Shown: positions 10,668-22,496 of the stretch, piece by piece
Numbering within the stretch: the first letter of the stretch is position 1
How the letters are laid out: the number at the start of each line of letters is the position of its first letter
Source: Utricularia gibba
Lineage: Eukaryota > Streptophyta > Magnoliopsida > Lamiales > Lentibulariaceae
Assembly (NCBI GenBank): GCA_002189035.1
Contig: NEEC01000014.1
Span: 1,552,501-1,616,500, forward strand
Direction: 5' to 3'
Length of the DNA stretch: 64,000 nt
Program-made: the position numbers and the translations under genes
The notes under the pieces: generated by a model
What the model saw: the letters and a program-made list of their open reading frames with translations, nothing else
Database searches by the model: none
Told to the model about the DNA's origin: nothing

Positions 10668-13225
10668 GCTGAGATTTTGAGTATACATATGAAGTGAAAA
10701 CAAGCTGTTGAAGCGATTACTTGCTATTCTACTGTACTACTACCCTTGCATTGCATCTGTGCCCCATTTCACTTGCTTTGCTGTGCGAGGATGGTGTTTC
10801 TTTGTGTTTTCAGCCCATGGAGTTTTTTTTCGTATCCCGTGTCTGGGCTTCTAATGGACCGAAAAGTATCCCCAATTTGCTGCACAATTTTATCAACCGA
10901 ATTTTGACACTTTACCTTTTGTAAACGTATATTGAATACATGAAAAAATGACACTACTTTGTCAAGAAAACTTGCATGTGAAAAGAATTTGGATATTAAT
11001 GATTCATAACTTCCAGCTGTAAATAGATGACGATATTACAGCAAGGTCCTATTCGCTGCAGTGGGGAAGAAACATAGGGACCATGCGAATCCACGTACGT
11101 GCAAAGAAGTCGGCGGCGAGCCTTCAAGGAGGAGGAAAAAAAAGTCAACCAGTCACGTGTTAATAAAGACAGCAAAGCAAGGCGCCATTTGACCAGGTGT
11201 GGAGTTAGGCTCTTGATGAATCAGTCCTCCAAACGGAAACACATTCCCTTTTCATGGCCTTTTCTGAGACCAAAACGACAAGGAAACCCTCAGCATCTTC
11301 GCCTACCGCAGGCTCATTCAGTCAGTTACTTGTTGTGGGTACAAAACTGTGACCAGGAGGAAAGAAGGTCAATCAATGGATTCTGTAATGAACCGCAAGC
11401 TTTTGGGAGAAATGCTTGCTGCTGAGCTCGTCCTCGTCGTCATCATCACATCACGTACATGTCGGTGCACGTAATCCCAGTTGACTTTGCTGTGTTGCTG
11501 CTGCCTACCCTCAGGCTTCTTCATCCTTACTCACCAACGTAGCACCTACCTTCCCAAGTCGCGGGCTACGGCGATCTCCCATCCATTAAGCAAATGATAA
11601 CACACTGCCTGCCCCATCTGGTTTACCAGCACAGCAAATGACAACTGTAAGCAAGAAAAGGCAGCATGGGGAGTTGCAGGCAGTCCATCGTGCGGGTGGG
11701 TGTCCTCTGATTTCCCGATGGAATGAGATCCACGTAGCCAAATGTGAACAGCGAGACCACCCTACCGTACTCTAACCCTGTAGCCCACCTCCTCACGCTA
11801 CCAGGAGGATCTGCTGCTAGTTCCATGTAGTGATATCGTGTGATGTGAGGTGACCATAGGAATTTAGGGTTTAGGGTTTTATTAGAAGCAGCGTACGGCT
11901 CACGTCAATTCAACAAAAGTCTTGTTGCTATAAATTTAGTCTGGCCGCAGAAGCAACGCTTTGAAAAATCGAAGTCCCCGATGAGGCAAAGCAACCCACC
12001 CCTGAAAGTCAAATAGTTGGGGCTCCATTGTTTGGCGTGTGAAGAAGATGCTGAGGAGGAAGGAGGAGACTTCCCCTTCCCTCCAAAGCAGTCCAGGAAT
12101 CTGCTGAATGTAAAACGCCATTCACCAATGGGAGAGAATCCAACGCTTTTGCTTTCGCAAAGTCCACAGCTTGCGCACATTATATTCCCCTGTCACCCCA
12201 CCAACCCTTTTCAAATGCGGTGCCTAACTCGGTTTCCCTGACACGAATCATGCATGCTGTCATGTATCTCAAGTAACCCACATTCATTCCCATTATACAA
12301 CACATTTGCAATACATCAAGTTACTGAAATTAAGGATATTATAAATTGTACTAGTACATATGAATTTTAAGTAAACAAGAAATATAGATCAAATTAAAAA
12401 AAATATATTTTATCAATTATTAATGATTTTTAATTTATTATATACTTTACTATTTTAATTTTAATTATCGATATGATATTATTTGTTTTAATAGAAACCA
12501 ATGATTGGAGAATTCAGAACCACCATCGAAACCCATCACCCATCGTTAGAACTCATGGGACCATCAATGAAATCTACCATGCTACTGGATTGCCATCAGG
12601 GTGTGATGAGATAAGGCGTTTCTGATGAAGTTTAGTTCTAAATTTCTCTAAAAACACTGGGTTTGAGCGATTAGATGTGATTATCAAAAGGGAAAAGAAG
12701 AATGTGTTGTCGCAGTCAAAGGTTTTTTGGGGTTAGATTCGAGAAATCTCCACAAGGTGTTTTGATTCCAATTCTATGCCACGACTAACTCGTGCTCTCA
12801 ATTCAAAAGTGTGCGCCGCCAATGCCCTCCTTGGCTCTTTATACCAAGACTGGACCAGTAGCGCAGCATCTGCTTTTCATGCATCGCCAAGAACTCCCCC
12901 GACGTGCCCACTTCCAGGAAAACCCTTCCCCAAGAAACAAGAAAAAAAAGGGCACCCATTTTCTGTATTACCCCTCTGTTGTTTAATGTTCGAACAGTTT
13001 ATAACTAGAGTTCAGAACTAGAAATCAGTTCTCCATTTCCATGATACCCCCTTTTCGCTCATTGTATCTAAATTTTGATATAATTTTTACTTTTTTTTTG
13101 CGTTATACGCTATGCACTAAAAGCGTTCAAAAAATGTAAAAATTTTGGAATGTTCTAATTTTCTTTTGAATTACTCTTCTACTTGTTCCAAAATTTTTGA
13201 CCTTTTGTGATTGATGTAATACTAA

Positions 13226-13475
13226 GGGCTTGTTTGGTTGATGTGTTTTAAGTATTAGTAGGTTTAAATTATTTGGGTTTAGTTAAATCCAAATATGTGG
13301 GTATAAAAATATCCATACCCCCCTTGGGTATACATATACCCATATATGAGGGTATTATATGAGCATAATGATTATTATACCCATATATAAAGTATAATTA
13401 TACCCACATACCAAACAATACAAATTTATTAAACCTATCATAAACCAATTTTATACCCTTGTATCAAACAAGCCC
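13226..13475. mobile_element. PIF/Harbinger (Tourist)-like MITE, 250 bp
   Basis: Begins GGGCTTGTTTGG and ends CAAACAAGCCC, an 11-bp perfect terminal inverted repeat with further imperfect pairing inward (many copies of GGGTATA/TATACCC). It is flanked on both sides by TAA (13223-13225 and 13476-13478), the 3-bp target-site duplication typical of PIF/Harbinger. The interior is AT-rich with no ORF, so it is non-autonomous. Confidence 0.88.
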
Positions 13476-14187
13476 TAAAGGTTTAGTACCAATATCTCAT
13501 ATTAGTTACAGACGGGCAGCAATAGATGTGTGGTTAAAATTTTGATGTAAAAACAAGTTTTGATTCGATATTTTAATTTTGTGATCATACAATTCGGGTC
13601 ATTTACAAAAGTAGTCACTCATATCTTGTATCTCACATACTAAATTAAAAAAATTACACTATGAATGATCAATTTTCATACACTTTTTGACACATGGCCA
13701 TATTTTTAATTCATCCATACAATCCAAAGTTTTAGATTTAGTCATTTTCTTGATTTTCAGATCCATTCCCAACTCCAAATTTTTCCAAATTTCAAACATT
13801 GATCCCAAAGTACCAATTTTGGCTCCAGCATATGAGGAAAAAAAAATCAATTAAAGGGGGATCCAAGAAAAGAAATGGGAGGACTTGGCGTGACACGAGC
13901 ATTAGACTAAGCATGGATTGAGTGTCCATTTGGGCCGAACGCTTCCAATCATTGTGATTAGTTTTTGTGAGCGAAGACGAAGACTGTCAGAATAGTAACT
14001 GTGTTAAGTACCTGCTAATATTCCTACTATTTGGTCCTCACTGACTCCCACCTTTTTCTCTTATTCTAAATATTATTAAATAATATATCCCATATTTTAA
14101 TTTAACTGTCGTCAGTAGTACTTTACCCAATCTGTACACTTCTGTTCGCTTTAAGGTGAAAACCCGCTTATTCTGACCATTCTTCGC

Positions 14188-14195
14188 CACGTGTC
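14188..14195 (+). promoter_or_regulatory. G-box/ABRE-like element upstream of TPP
   Basis: CACGTGTC, which contains the ACGTG core bound by bZIP and bHLH factors, lies about 430 bp before the TPP start codon. It suggests but does not prove abscisic-acid or light-linked control. Confidence 0.4.
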
Positions 14196-14402
14196 GCCAC
14201 CGCCCTTTGACAGCGAAGTTAAAAAATGTGTTTTTTTTGTAAAGAAGAGTTGGAACGGTCCACGAAATGGCGTTGACCGTAGGTTTAAGTTTCGGTAAAT
14301 TAGGGATTATATTATTTATTGTATTCTCACTTGAAAGTGTAAAATCTTTTTTAATGATGAAGAGGTGTGTGTTTTTGTGTTAATTGTTCGCTGGGGTGGG
14401 CT

Positions 14403-14409
14403 TATAAAT
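14403..14409 (+). promoter_or_regulatory. Candidate TATA box of the TPP gene
   Basis: TATAAAT lies in a GC-richer stretch about 220 bp upstream of the ATG at 14627. It is followed by a long pyrimidine-rich leader with CTGCTC/CTTCTG repeats (14533-14580), a plausible promoter and 5' UTR arrangement. Confidence 0.45.
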
Positions 14410-14626
14410 TGGGGATTGAAGGCTGGGTTTTTGAGTGTGTCATTTCTAAGCTGTCACTTCTTCTCTTTTCCTGATTCCCTGATACCCTGCAGTCAGGACA
14501 CACGGATTTCTCCCGTCCATTCGTCCCGTCTCTTGATCTGCTTCTGCTTCTGCTCCTGCTCGTGCTCCTGCTCCTGCTGCTGTGTGTTTTGTTTTCTTGG
14601 TGTTTTTCTCTTCGAGTTTCTGAAGG

Positions 14627-16301
14627 ATGGTGGCATCGGATGCGAAATCACAGCAGGGCGAGGAGGTCTACATGTTGGTGACGAAGAACAAGCTTCTTCT
14701 GACCAACACCAGCAGCCACAAGACGAAGAAGAAGAAGAAGAACTTGGAGGAGGAGGACAATACTGGGAAGGGTGCTGCTGCGGTGATCACCACCATGCTC
14801 GACTCAATGCGTGCTTCCTCCCCCACGCGCCGCGCCGCCGCCGGAGAAGATGTCTGCAGCATCCCGTGGAGCGTGAGTGCATCGTGTTTCAGTAATCTCG
14901 ACTTCAAACATCACCGATGATGAGTTTGGTTACTGGTTTTGTCACACAGCTTCTTCACCCCTCGGCTCTGAGCAACTTTGAGAAGATAATGGCGGCTTCT
15001 GAAGGGAAGCAGATTGTCGTCTTTTTAGACTACGATGGCACTTTGTCGCCCATCGTCGCTGATCCCGATCGCGCTCTCATCACTCCGCAGATGAGGGATG
15101 TCGTCAAGAACGTCGCCAAGCTTTTCCCCACGGCCATCGTTTCCGGCAGGTCCCGTTCAAAGGTAAACACTTGACATACTTGGAATCAAAACGATGCCCC
15201 TGAGGAAGTTAAGTATACAGAGTTCCTTTGCAATTTCGGCGTGTCCAGGTTTACGACTTTGTTGGATTGCCGGAGCTGTACTACGCCGGTAGTCATGGAA
15301 TGGACATCAAGGGGCCATCTGTTGGATCCAAACGAGTAAGCAGCTCGCCCACTTTTCCGGTGACCATTTTCGTCACAGTAACAACTTTCTCTTTTGCCTA
15401 CCAGGGAAACGAAATCCTCTGCCAGCCGGCGAAAGAATTCCAACCGTTGATCGATCAGGTCCAATTGCAACACCCAAGTTCTCTCTTTGTAAACTGTCGT
15501 TCCATGCAAACCTCTCACCCCTCTGCTTCCTTCAGCTCTGCAAAGTTCTGACGGAGAAAATGAAACGCATCCCCGGCTGTAAAGTCGAGAACAACAAGTT
15601 CTGCCTCTCGGTGCACTTCCGCTGCGTCGACGAACAGGTGAAAAGTTGAAAAATTCCTGCCATTATGAAACAAGCGACACAGAATCTAACACAAACATCT
15701 GAATGCAGCGGTGGGGTGAGGTCGCCGGAGAAGTTAAGTCAGTGATCAAAGAGTATCATCAGCTCCGCCTCTGCCACGGCAGAAACGTTCTTGAGATACG
15801 CCCTGCAATCAAATGGGACAAAGGCAACGCCGTTAAGTTCCTGCTAGACTCAATAGGTAAAAAATTCATTCTTGTGATTCCCATGTTAGGAAGACTTATC
15901 CTCGATTGTTACAGGGTACGGAATGTCAAACCGCGTTTCACCAATCTACATCGGAGATGATCGGACGGATGAAGATGCTTTCAGAGTAATCAATCTCATC
16001 TCCTACGTAGCAGAAGTCAAATGAAGCACATACCTTTCCTCTGATGTGATCCATGTGTGTTGTATACCAGGTGCTGCGAAACATGGGCCGGGGTGTTGGC
16101 ATCCTAGTCTCCAAAACTCCTAAAGAAACCATGTCTTCTTACACTCTAGAAGAGCCACCAGAGGCAAGTGAATTTTCATGGAAAATGTATGCGAATTTCG
16201 ACCAAAAGGGTATCAAAGGATTCCTTCTTCATTTTGGCCCACAGGTTATGCGATTTCTACAGCTTCTAGTGGATTACAGGAAGAAGGCCACTCCGCATTA
16301 A
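14627..16301 (+). CDS. TPP: Trehalose-6-phosphate phosphatase
   Basis: Dephosphorylates trehalose-6-phosphate, a sugar signal in plants. Exons: 14627-14872, 14950-15162, 15249-15335, 15405-15458, 15536-15637, 15709-15856, 15915-15985, 16071-16163 and 16245-16301; 356 residues, phases consistent. HAD-superfamily motifs seen: [12 protein letters not shown] (nucleophile Asp at about residue 109), [52 protein letters not shown] and [12 protein letters not shown]. The N-terminal 80 residues are variable, with a run of five lysines, as in other plant TPPs. The intron at 16164-16244 has a GC donor (GAG|GCAAGT). It is 81 bases and stop-free, so its retention would add 27 residues in frame. Confidence 0.95.
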
Positions 16302-17186
16302 CTATTTATTCTGTAAGCTCACTTTCTAGAGTCTCCCATCGCAGTTCCATTTAAATCCATGTTTTTTCAGCTTCGGAAACAGTTTGAAACACCCTGTATG
16401 AAACGTGTTAGATCAAACATGATGAAGTTCATCACAGAACCGAACTGAGAAACAAAGTATATATAAACGACTCTAAAAGGTGATCTGAATGAAGGGAATG
16501 ACGATAATGGACATGGCTATTATGTTTGCAGGGGACAACGAAGAATAACACATGAAGTCATTCACTGAAGTATCTATATCAGGATCCTGGTAACGGAGAT
16601 TCAATTTCAAGGCAGAAGTAGGAAACAAGTACTGGTTCAAGAAGGAAGCTCTTTGCAAATTGGAAAAAGCAGGAGTATTTCATGTCAATAACATGTTTAG
16701 GCAATATATATATCAGCAGTTGTAACCATTTTAAATGCACAGGAAAAACAGAAATTTGAGACTTGCCTGGGTCCCTATGTAGCTTCAGGTCGTCAACAGC
16801 ATACTTTTAACATGCATGATGGATTGTTATGGCACAGATGTTTGTTCTTTTCCAACATTTGAGGGTTTTTGCGAAAGCAAACAATGCAGGATTTCAACAT
16901 TGCACAATTACATCTGACATGAAATTTGCATAAGGAAGAGTACAACAGCACTTGTTCCCAGAAAAAAAAAACTAGAATCAAAAATTGATGAAACTTCATC
17001 TGTCAAATACAAAAATGAACCAACAGCCACAATAGCACACGAATGCGGTGAAGGCCCACATATCCAAGAGTGATAAGACTAATATATCATGAAGGTTGCA
17101 TATGTAAATTTAACGGCCAAAACAATGATCTCATGTTCTGTAGGCACATCGAAAGGGCTCCTTTCTTTTGCACCGCAAGTAGAAAT
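16302..17186. other. Spacer between convergent TPP and mTERF genes
   Basis: Probably holds the two 3' UTRs. No coding frame of recognisable family and no repeat of note. Confidence 0.5.
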
Positions 17187-18245
17187 CTATGCAGCATACA
17201 AATGGCCGACTTCTACCAGATTAGAGGCAACAAATTGGTCATGGAATTTCTTATCAGTATATGCAGAGATAGCTCGAAGTTTAGGCCATTGCTTGATCAA
17301 TTTCCTCTTCTCCAAAATCTCCAACACTTGCAGCCGTGGCTTAATCCGTTTCTCCACGCTGCAGCAAAGTGACATTGGGGTCATCTTGATGCATGACAAC
17401 GTGTATCTATTGGTAGCAAGTATAGCTTTTGTTATTCTCATCATCTTCTCAGGCGAAATAGTGAACACTCTGGGTGCTTTCTTGAATATGTTCAATGCTT
17501 CAGTTTCTGAGAACCCCAAATCTATAAATGTCTGGAGCTTACGCTTCCAAACTTCGTCGCTCAAAGAACCAGAAGCCAAAAGACAGTATATAAACATTTT
17601 CGAGCTTGAATCAATTCCCAATGCTTCCATTTTTTCTACATGTCTTATAAGAACCTCATGCTTGAAGAACAATACTGTTGGAGAAAAACTCAAAAGACGA
17701 ACGATGCCCTCCATAGACTGGCCACGGCTTTTGAGGAATTCGATATTTGGTAGCAGGATCTTATTCAAATCCGTTGTCAAGAACCAGCCTGTCTTCTTCA
17801 AAACCCTGAAAATTGCGGCATGGGAACCCAACAACTCCTGTAAGGTGCGTAAGGAAGGAATGACTCTGCTTCTGGTGCTAGAGCACAAAATGGTGGGTTC
17901 TTTGGTGATAATCTCCGCAGTTTCAAACTTGGAAAATCCAAAATCCTGGAATATCTTGAGCTTCGGCGTTAAAGTTTTTTCCAGATCCGCCGACATCAAT
18001 TGATGTCTACTTTTTAGCACTCTCTCCATCTGCTTCTCGGAAAAACCCTGGTTCTTTAAGAACAACTCAATCGGCTCGTTCACTGCCTTTTCTGTTTTGC
18101 AATCCGATGGGGCTGCGACAGGCTTACGAGAGGTAGAAAAGAAACACACCGGAGTAAACAACGAAACATGCGATTCACGGAGTAGAGAAGAATACTCGGA
18201 TAACAAATATGCCACTCTCTTTCGCAGTTGCGATGAAATCATCAT
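17187..18245 (-). CDS. Mitochondrial transcription termination factor (mTERF) family protein
   Basis: mTERF proteins bind organellar nucleic acid and act in plastid or mitochondrial transcription and RNA processing. Intronless, 352 residues, starting at the first ATG (MMISSQLRKRVAYLL). The first roughly 45 residues are rich in Arg and Ser with few acids, up to FFSTSRK, as in a mitochondrial presequence. The body consists of degenerate repeats of about 35 residues with the family pattern (FLKNQGFSEKQMERVLK, LKIFQDFGFSKFETAEII, LQTFIDLGFSETEALNIFK, APRVFTISPEKM). Single-exon structure and length match the large plant mTERF subgroup. The long frame on the opposite strand (17089-18003) is an antisense shadow. 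The upstream region carries AAACCCTAG (complement at about 18342-18350), a telo-box variant common in promoters of organelle and translation genes. Confidence 0.93.
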   Translation of the reverse strand: MMISSQLRKRVAYLLSEYSSLLRESHVSLFTPVCFFSTSRKPVAAPSDCKTEKAVNEPIELFLKNQGFSEKQMERVLKSRHQLMSADLEKTLTPKLKIFQDFGFSKFETAEIITKEPTILCSSTRSRVIPSLRTLQELLGSHAAIFRVLKKTGWFLTTDLNKILLPNIEFLKSRGQSMEGIVRLLSFSPTVLFFKHEVLIRHVEKMEALGIDSSSKMFIYCLLASGSLSDEVWKRKLQTFIDLGFSETEALNIFKKAPRVFTISPEKMMRITKAILATNRYTLSCIKMTPMSLCCSVEKRIKPRLQVLEILEKRKLIKQWPKLRAISAYTDKKFHDQFVASNLVEVGHLYAA

Positions 18246-18909
18246 GGAGAGAAAATATTTTCCCTCAGAATTTCTACGATTCACTACTTACAGATTCAAC
18301 ATGCCCAAACGAACTGCCACCAGCATCAATCCCCTTCTGATTCTAGGGTTTTTTCCCCCTTTGTTTCTGGGGAGGAAAATCTGCATCCGGACTCAGTTCA
18401 AATGCACCAATGTATGGGGCTGGAAGATCAGTGGATGGACTGGAAAATAGCCGGGTTAATCGGGTACGGGTTTGGGCTTGGGTTTTTTAATTAATGGATC
18501 ATAATTAACTATTTAAAAGACGCTAAAAAAACCAAAAAAATCAATAATCTAATTGATTAAGGTATATTATTGTCTTAAGATTGGTTCTAGTTCTGGAAAT
18601 TCAGAATTATGATTTTTTTTATTTTATTAAAAATATTTCTTAATGAACATAATCAAATATACTTTTGGGAAGTTAAGTAGTATAATGTTTATTATTTTAA
18701 TAAACATGCATCATACTATTAAAGTATACTGTTTGTGTAATAGATATATGTATTAAAATAGATTGTTAACAAAATTCATTTAGAAGATGAGTTTTTATAA
18801 ATCTTATTATATTTATAAAAAAGTATTTTTAATAAGTTTTAAACCTTCCGTTTCCATTTCCATTTGGACCTTTTGCCGTAGTGATCCATTTATTCATACC
18901 CTGCAAATG

Positions 18910-19085
18910 TGAGTTATTCAAATTAAGTATTCGATAGCTTAAACAGATATACGTAAAGTGTAAAGTATAAATACATAAAAAAAACGTAAACCACATTAAA
19001 AAAGATTAAATTCAATTGTTTATTAATATTTTAAATTTTTTAAAATATTTGATTATTTCACTTTTTAAATATCAATGTAATTAAA
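18910..19085 (+). repeat. AT-rich dispersed repeat, copy C
   Basis: Contains TACATAAAAAAAACGTAAAC, AAATTCAATTGTTTATTAAT and TTGATTATTTCACTTTTTAA, in the same order as copies A and B. The most diverged copy. Confidence 0.45.
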
Positions 19086-19950
19086 ATGCTAACACCAGAT
19101 GGACAATTGCATGTACTCTAAGTTTGGAAATCGATCTTTTGATTTCAAACTTTTTTTGACGAAAAACCTAACCCGTTTCATCCGAGTTGGTCTTCTCTGT
19201 CTGTTTCGGGACGAGTGGCGAGGGGTTTAGACAGACCTCGTAGCAGACAAAGAAGGCTCGTGAGTGAGTGGGTTCGTTAGGTGAAAAAGAGAAGGGGGGG
19301 GGGGGATCTGGCGTGCGATGAATGAGAGCACCGCCGGCGCCACACCCGAATTATTATGCAAAGGGAGGGAGACAGCCCAACTGGCCAGCCAGAAGGAAGG
19401 GCGGCACCAAAAAGTTAGATGAAGGGGATCTCCATCATCGAACACCCCTCGTGATCACCACATGTCTTGCTTCATGTATTTCTACCTATGAACCAAACGG
19501 AAAGCTTCCGATCGGATCCACGCGCGATGCCTAATAGGTAGAGAAGAGGCACCCGGCCTCCAGTTCTGTTTTGTTGAATCTACGTGAATTTATGTACCCT
19601 GTTGCATTGAGTTCAAAAAAGAGAGCCGTCCACAAACTTTGAGCAAATTGCACGTTTCCAATTATTCAGGGGAGATCAGATGGGCAATATACTGGATGTG
19701 GGGATGGGAAGGAAGGATTTGCCGGCCCTCCTTCCCCGGCGGCGCAGGGACCAGTTCCGGGGGGCAACACAGGCTTGGGGTGATTGGATGGATGGCTGGT
19801 CCTTTACCTTCCCTGGCGTTTGCTGTGTGACGTCCCCCTTTGATGGTGGCCTTGTCTATATTGGAGTATCATTGGTATGTTGTGGACACATGATATTGTG
19901 ACACCAGATACTCACTAGTTTTGTCACTTTACAGTATATTGTACATTTCA

Positions 19951-20020
19951 ATCCTTCAATTCTTACGGTTTTACATTCTTTGTTTATCCTTCAATTCTCA
20001 CGGTTTTACATTCTTCGTTT
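19951..20020 (+). repeat. 35-bp tandem duplication (two units)
   Basis: Units 19951-19985 and 19986-20020 both begin ATCCTTCAATTCT and differ at two positions (T/C each), giving 33 of 35 identical. A recent local duplication in non-coding DNA. Confidence 0.9.
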
Positions 20021-20520
20021 ATGCAAAACTATGAATGATATATCCCTCTAAACACGTTCACTCGCCATCGGTGACCAATGGGATGACTGTAACCGTGACA
20101 ATACCTGACCTTACACCTTCAAACAGTACAACTGCATTATTGCATCTTTTAGCAGTTTAATGATGACTGCTTCATTCATACAAATCTCACTGCATCTGTT
20201 GTAAGACGATAGAATGCCAGTGTCTGCTTATGGTTGTAGCCCTTCGGGGTTAAGACTGGGATCATGCAGTGATAAAATTTAGTAATAAATTTATGTGGGA
20301 TGTGTCGAACCAGTGTAATAATTGGCCTTTCGAGGAGCATTGCTGTGGGGAGGAGAAAGGAGTGTGATAGAGAGAGAGAAGTAATGGAGTTTAGCCCTTG
20401 GAAAAGGAGCTTTATTGCATGCCTTCCTCAAAGAAGAAGTCTGTTGCAGGGAATCCTGGAAAGGATTTAATGCCCTTTGTGCGGTGACAGACAAGTTGTG
20501 GAATATTTTCGGTGGTACCA

Positions 20521-21452
20521 TGAAAGGGAGAGATCAGGGGAAGGTGCCGCCGGCAGCGGATATGGTGGTGTGTTTTCCGTCGAGGGGGCATTTGAGCTTG
20601 TTGCCAAAGCCGATTTGCAGTCCGGTGAGACCACCGGAGCTCGGACGCCACCGCCGCCGCAACTCACATCACATGAGGAGCTCCAGTATCAGGGCTGCTC
20701 CTGCTGCTGCTGCTGCTGCCAGTGGTGGTGGTGGTTATGCGGGGAGTCCTAATTTGTGGCCCAAAGACAAGAATTTGGACATATCGGAGCCGTCGTCGCC
20801 TAAAGTGACCTGTGTCGGCCAAATCAAAGTCCGGCCACGGCGGAGCTCCTGCCCGAATTGGCGATCTGTGATGGAGGAGTTCGAGAGAATACAGAGCAAC
20901 AGGAAACAGAGGAGATCTACGTGGAGCGAGGCTCTCAGATTCGTCACGTGCCTCCGCAGCCTCCGCCTCGATTTCCGATGCTTCGGCGGCGTTCAGGAGG
21001 CGGAGGTAACTTCCGAGGAAGATGAAGTAGACGATGACGGCGGAAGCGATCAAATCACGGCTGAATCGAGAAAGGTTTACTCTTCCAATTGGTACATGAT
21101 CGTCAAAGAAGAAAAAGAAGACGATGAAGCCGATGGTTACAATTTCCACAAAAGCAGTGAAACTCCGGAAACCGAAGATATGCCCGTGGCGGCCCCTCCT
21201 CCAAACGCCCTCTTACTCATGCGTTGCCGGTCTGCCCCGGCGAAAACCTGGCAAGAAGAAGAAGAAGAAGAAGAAGAAGGCACAAAACACAAAGAGATGC
21301 CCAAGAAAGGAGGTGAAAGTAAAAAGGGTGTTGTTATAATGAGGTGTGAAGAAAGCTTCTCAAAATTATCAGCAGATGTCGTGGAGGAGACATGGCTGGT
21401 CGGAGGAATCAGAGATATCATGATTCCTAGAAGCAGAAGTTGCAGAAGATGA
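20521..21452 (+). CDS. Plant-specific protein of unknown function (PAADMVVCFPSRGHLSLLPKP family)
   Basis: Intronless, 310 residues from the ATG chosen here (MKGRDQGKVPPAADMVVCF). The frame is open upstream to 20415, but the conserved block starts at this Met. Seen: an N-terminal block VCFPSRGHLSLLPKPICSP followed by RPPELGRHRRR; an Ala/Gly-rich low-complexity stretch; a central block (SPKVTCVGQIKVRPRRSSCPNWRSVMEEFE) which resembles what I remember of a small plant family induced by stress or elicitors; acidic runs; LLLMRCRSAPAKTW near the C-terminus; a run of eight Glu (GAA repeat around 21258); and a C-terminal basic tail. No catalytic domain is visible. I cannot name a function. Confidence 0.8.
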
Positions 21453-22210
21453 TGATCATCAAATAAAGCCAAAGATTGCATCTTTACTACCCGCATTACA
21501 TTCAAAGACTGATGGGTTTTCTAGGTTTGCATTAAACTTGACAAATTGATTGGTTTCTTTTATGTGTGTTTCATTTGAAGTTATGGGTTTCACTCAGAAC
21601 ATGAGAGGAAAAGGTTGTTTCCCTCTGATTGTGTTGTGATCTTAATCTTGGCCGTTTTAAGTCACTGAAAACATGTCCCCTTTAGATTCTCCGAGGGGGC
21701 AGTTTCTGACTGCTGCTGCTGCTGTGTTTGCACGGGAGAATGCATTCATAAATCCAGTGATTCACAAGTGCATCATCATGGGACCGCAGGAATTTTCAAA
21801 CGGATACCCTGCGCCTTTTGAAAAAGATACAAAGCGACGGAACTTATTTCAACACAAGAAAAAAGTAGAAGCAACACATGTGTCAGTGAATTGCTTTTTT
21901 ATGGGCGATCATGGAACCAGAATAAAGTGGTCGTCCGAAAGCAAGGGGAATGATGGATACATGACAAGCGAGCAAACAACCCGAGACAATAAAGTAAACA
22001 TTCTTCATCTTCTCCAATCTGTAGACACACTCAGTAGCTTTCTCTCCACTTGGTGCCATGTATTTGTCATGATCTGATCCTATCAGGTTCAAAAGTTTCC
22101 AGCACTGTCGCAGATCTTATTATTTCTCGATTGTAGATGATCGATATGCAGGAGAAAAGGAAAGGCGCCAGTGCCTCTCGCATGGGGCTGGGCCACCCGC
22201 TCCGCTTATA

Positions 22211-22380
22211 TCAAAATTGTTGAAATTCAAGATTAGATGAATCAAGAGATTATATACATGAAACTCAAATACATAAGAAATATGGATAACATCGAAAAAT
22301 ATTAAGTTCAATTGATTAGTTATAATCTATAATTTTTTATATAATTATTTATTCCACTGTTATTTTTCGATGTGAAATTA
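22211..22380 (+). repeat. AT-rich dispersed repeat, copy A
   Basis: Shares the order of blocks AAATTCAAGATTAGATGAAT, ATACATAAGAAATATGGATA, TTCAATTGATTAG, ATAATTTTTTATATAATTA and TTTATTCCAC with copies at 23237-23400 and 18910-19085. It looks like part of an LTR or a non-autonomous element. Ends are not defined and no terminal repeats were found. Confidence 0.5.
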
Positions 22381-22496
22381 TATATACTAACAAGCATCAC
22401 ACCATTATCAGACATCATCATACTCGCACTTACAGTGAGACATTTTTCATCTCCTACTTGGAATGTCGGTTGTAGTTTTTTTTGATAGATCCAAAC

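Larger units (their letters stand above)
10668..14626. other. Large spacer without a supported gene
   Basis: About 4 kb. The portion 10668-10950 is likely the 3' UTR of the preceding gene. The portion 11040-12240 is GC-moderate with overlapping ORFs on both strands, none recognisable. Two adjacent TTTAGGG units (telo-box type) lie at 11866-11879. The portion 12290-14130 is AT-rich and contains a MITE (13226-13475). The last roughly 450 bases look like the promoter of the TPP gene. Confidence 0.6.
18246..20520. other. Spacer with AT-rich repeat copy, G12 run and 35-bp tandem repeat
   Basis: The portion 18450-19130 is very AT-rich and includes one copy of a dispersed repeat (18910-19085). A run of 12 G lies at 19294-19305. 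A 35-bp direct duplication lies at 19951-20020. ORFs at 19322-19901 are short and unrecognised. The last roughly 200 bases are probably the leader of the next gene. Confidence 0.5.

Noticed and set aside
17089-18003. 304-codon plus-strand frame
   Set aside because: Lies wholly antisense to the mTERF gene; no family resemblance, and the minus strand has clear mTERF repeats.
20664-21149. 161-codon minus-strand frame
   Set aside because: Antisense to the plant-specific gene at 20521-21452; low-complexity translation.
21673-22077. 134-codon plus-strand frame
   Set aside because: No motif or family likeness; probably 3' flank of the preceding gene.
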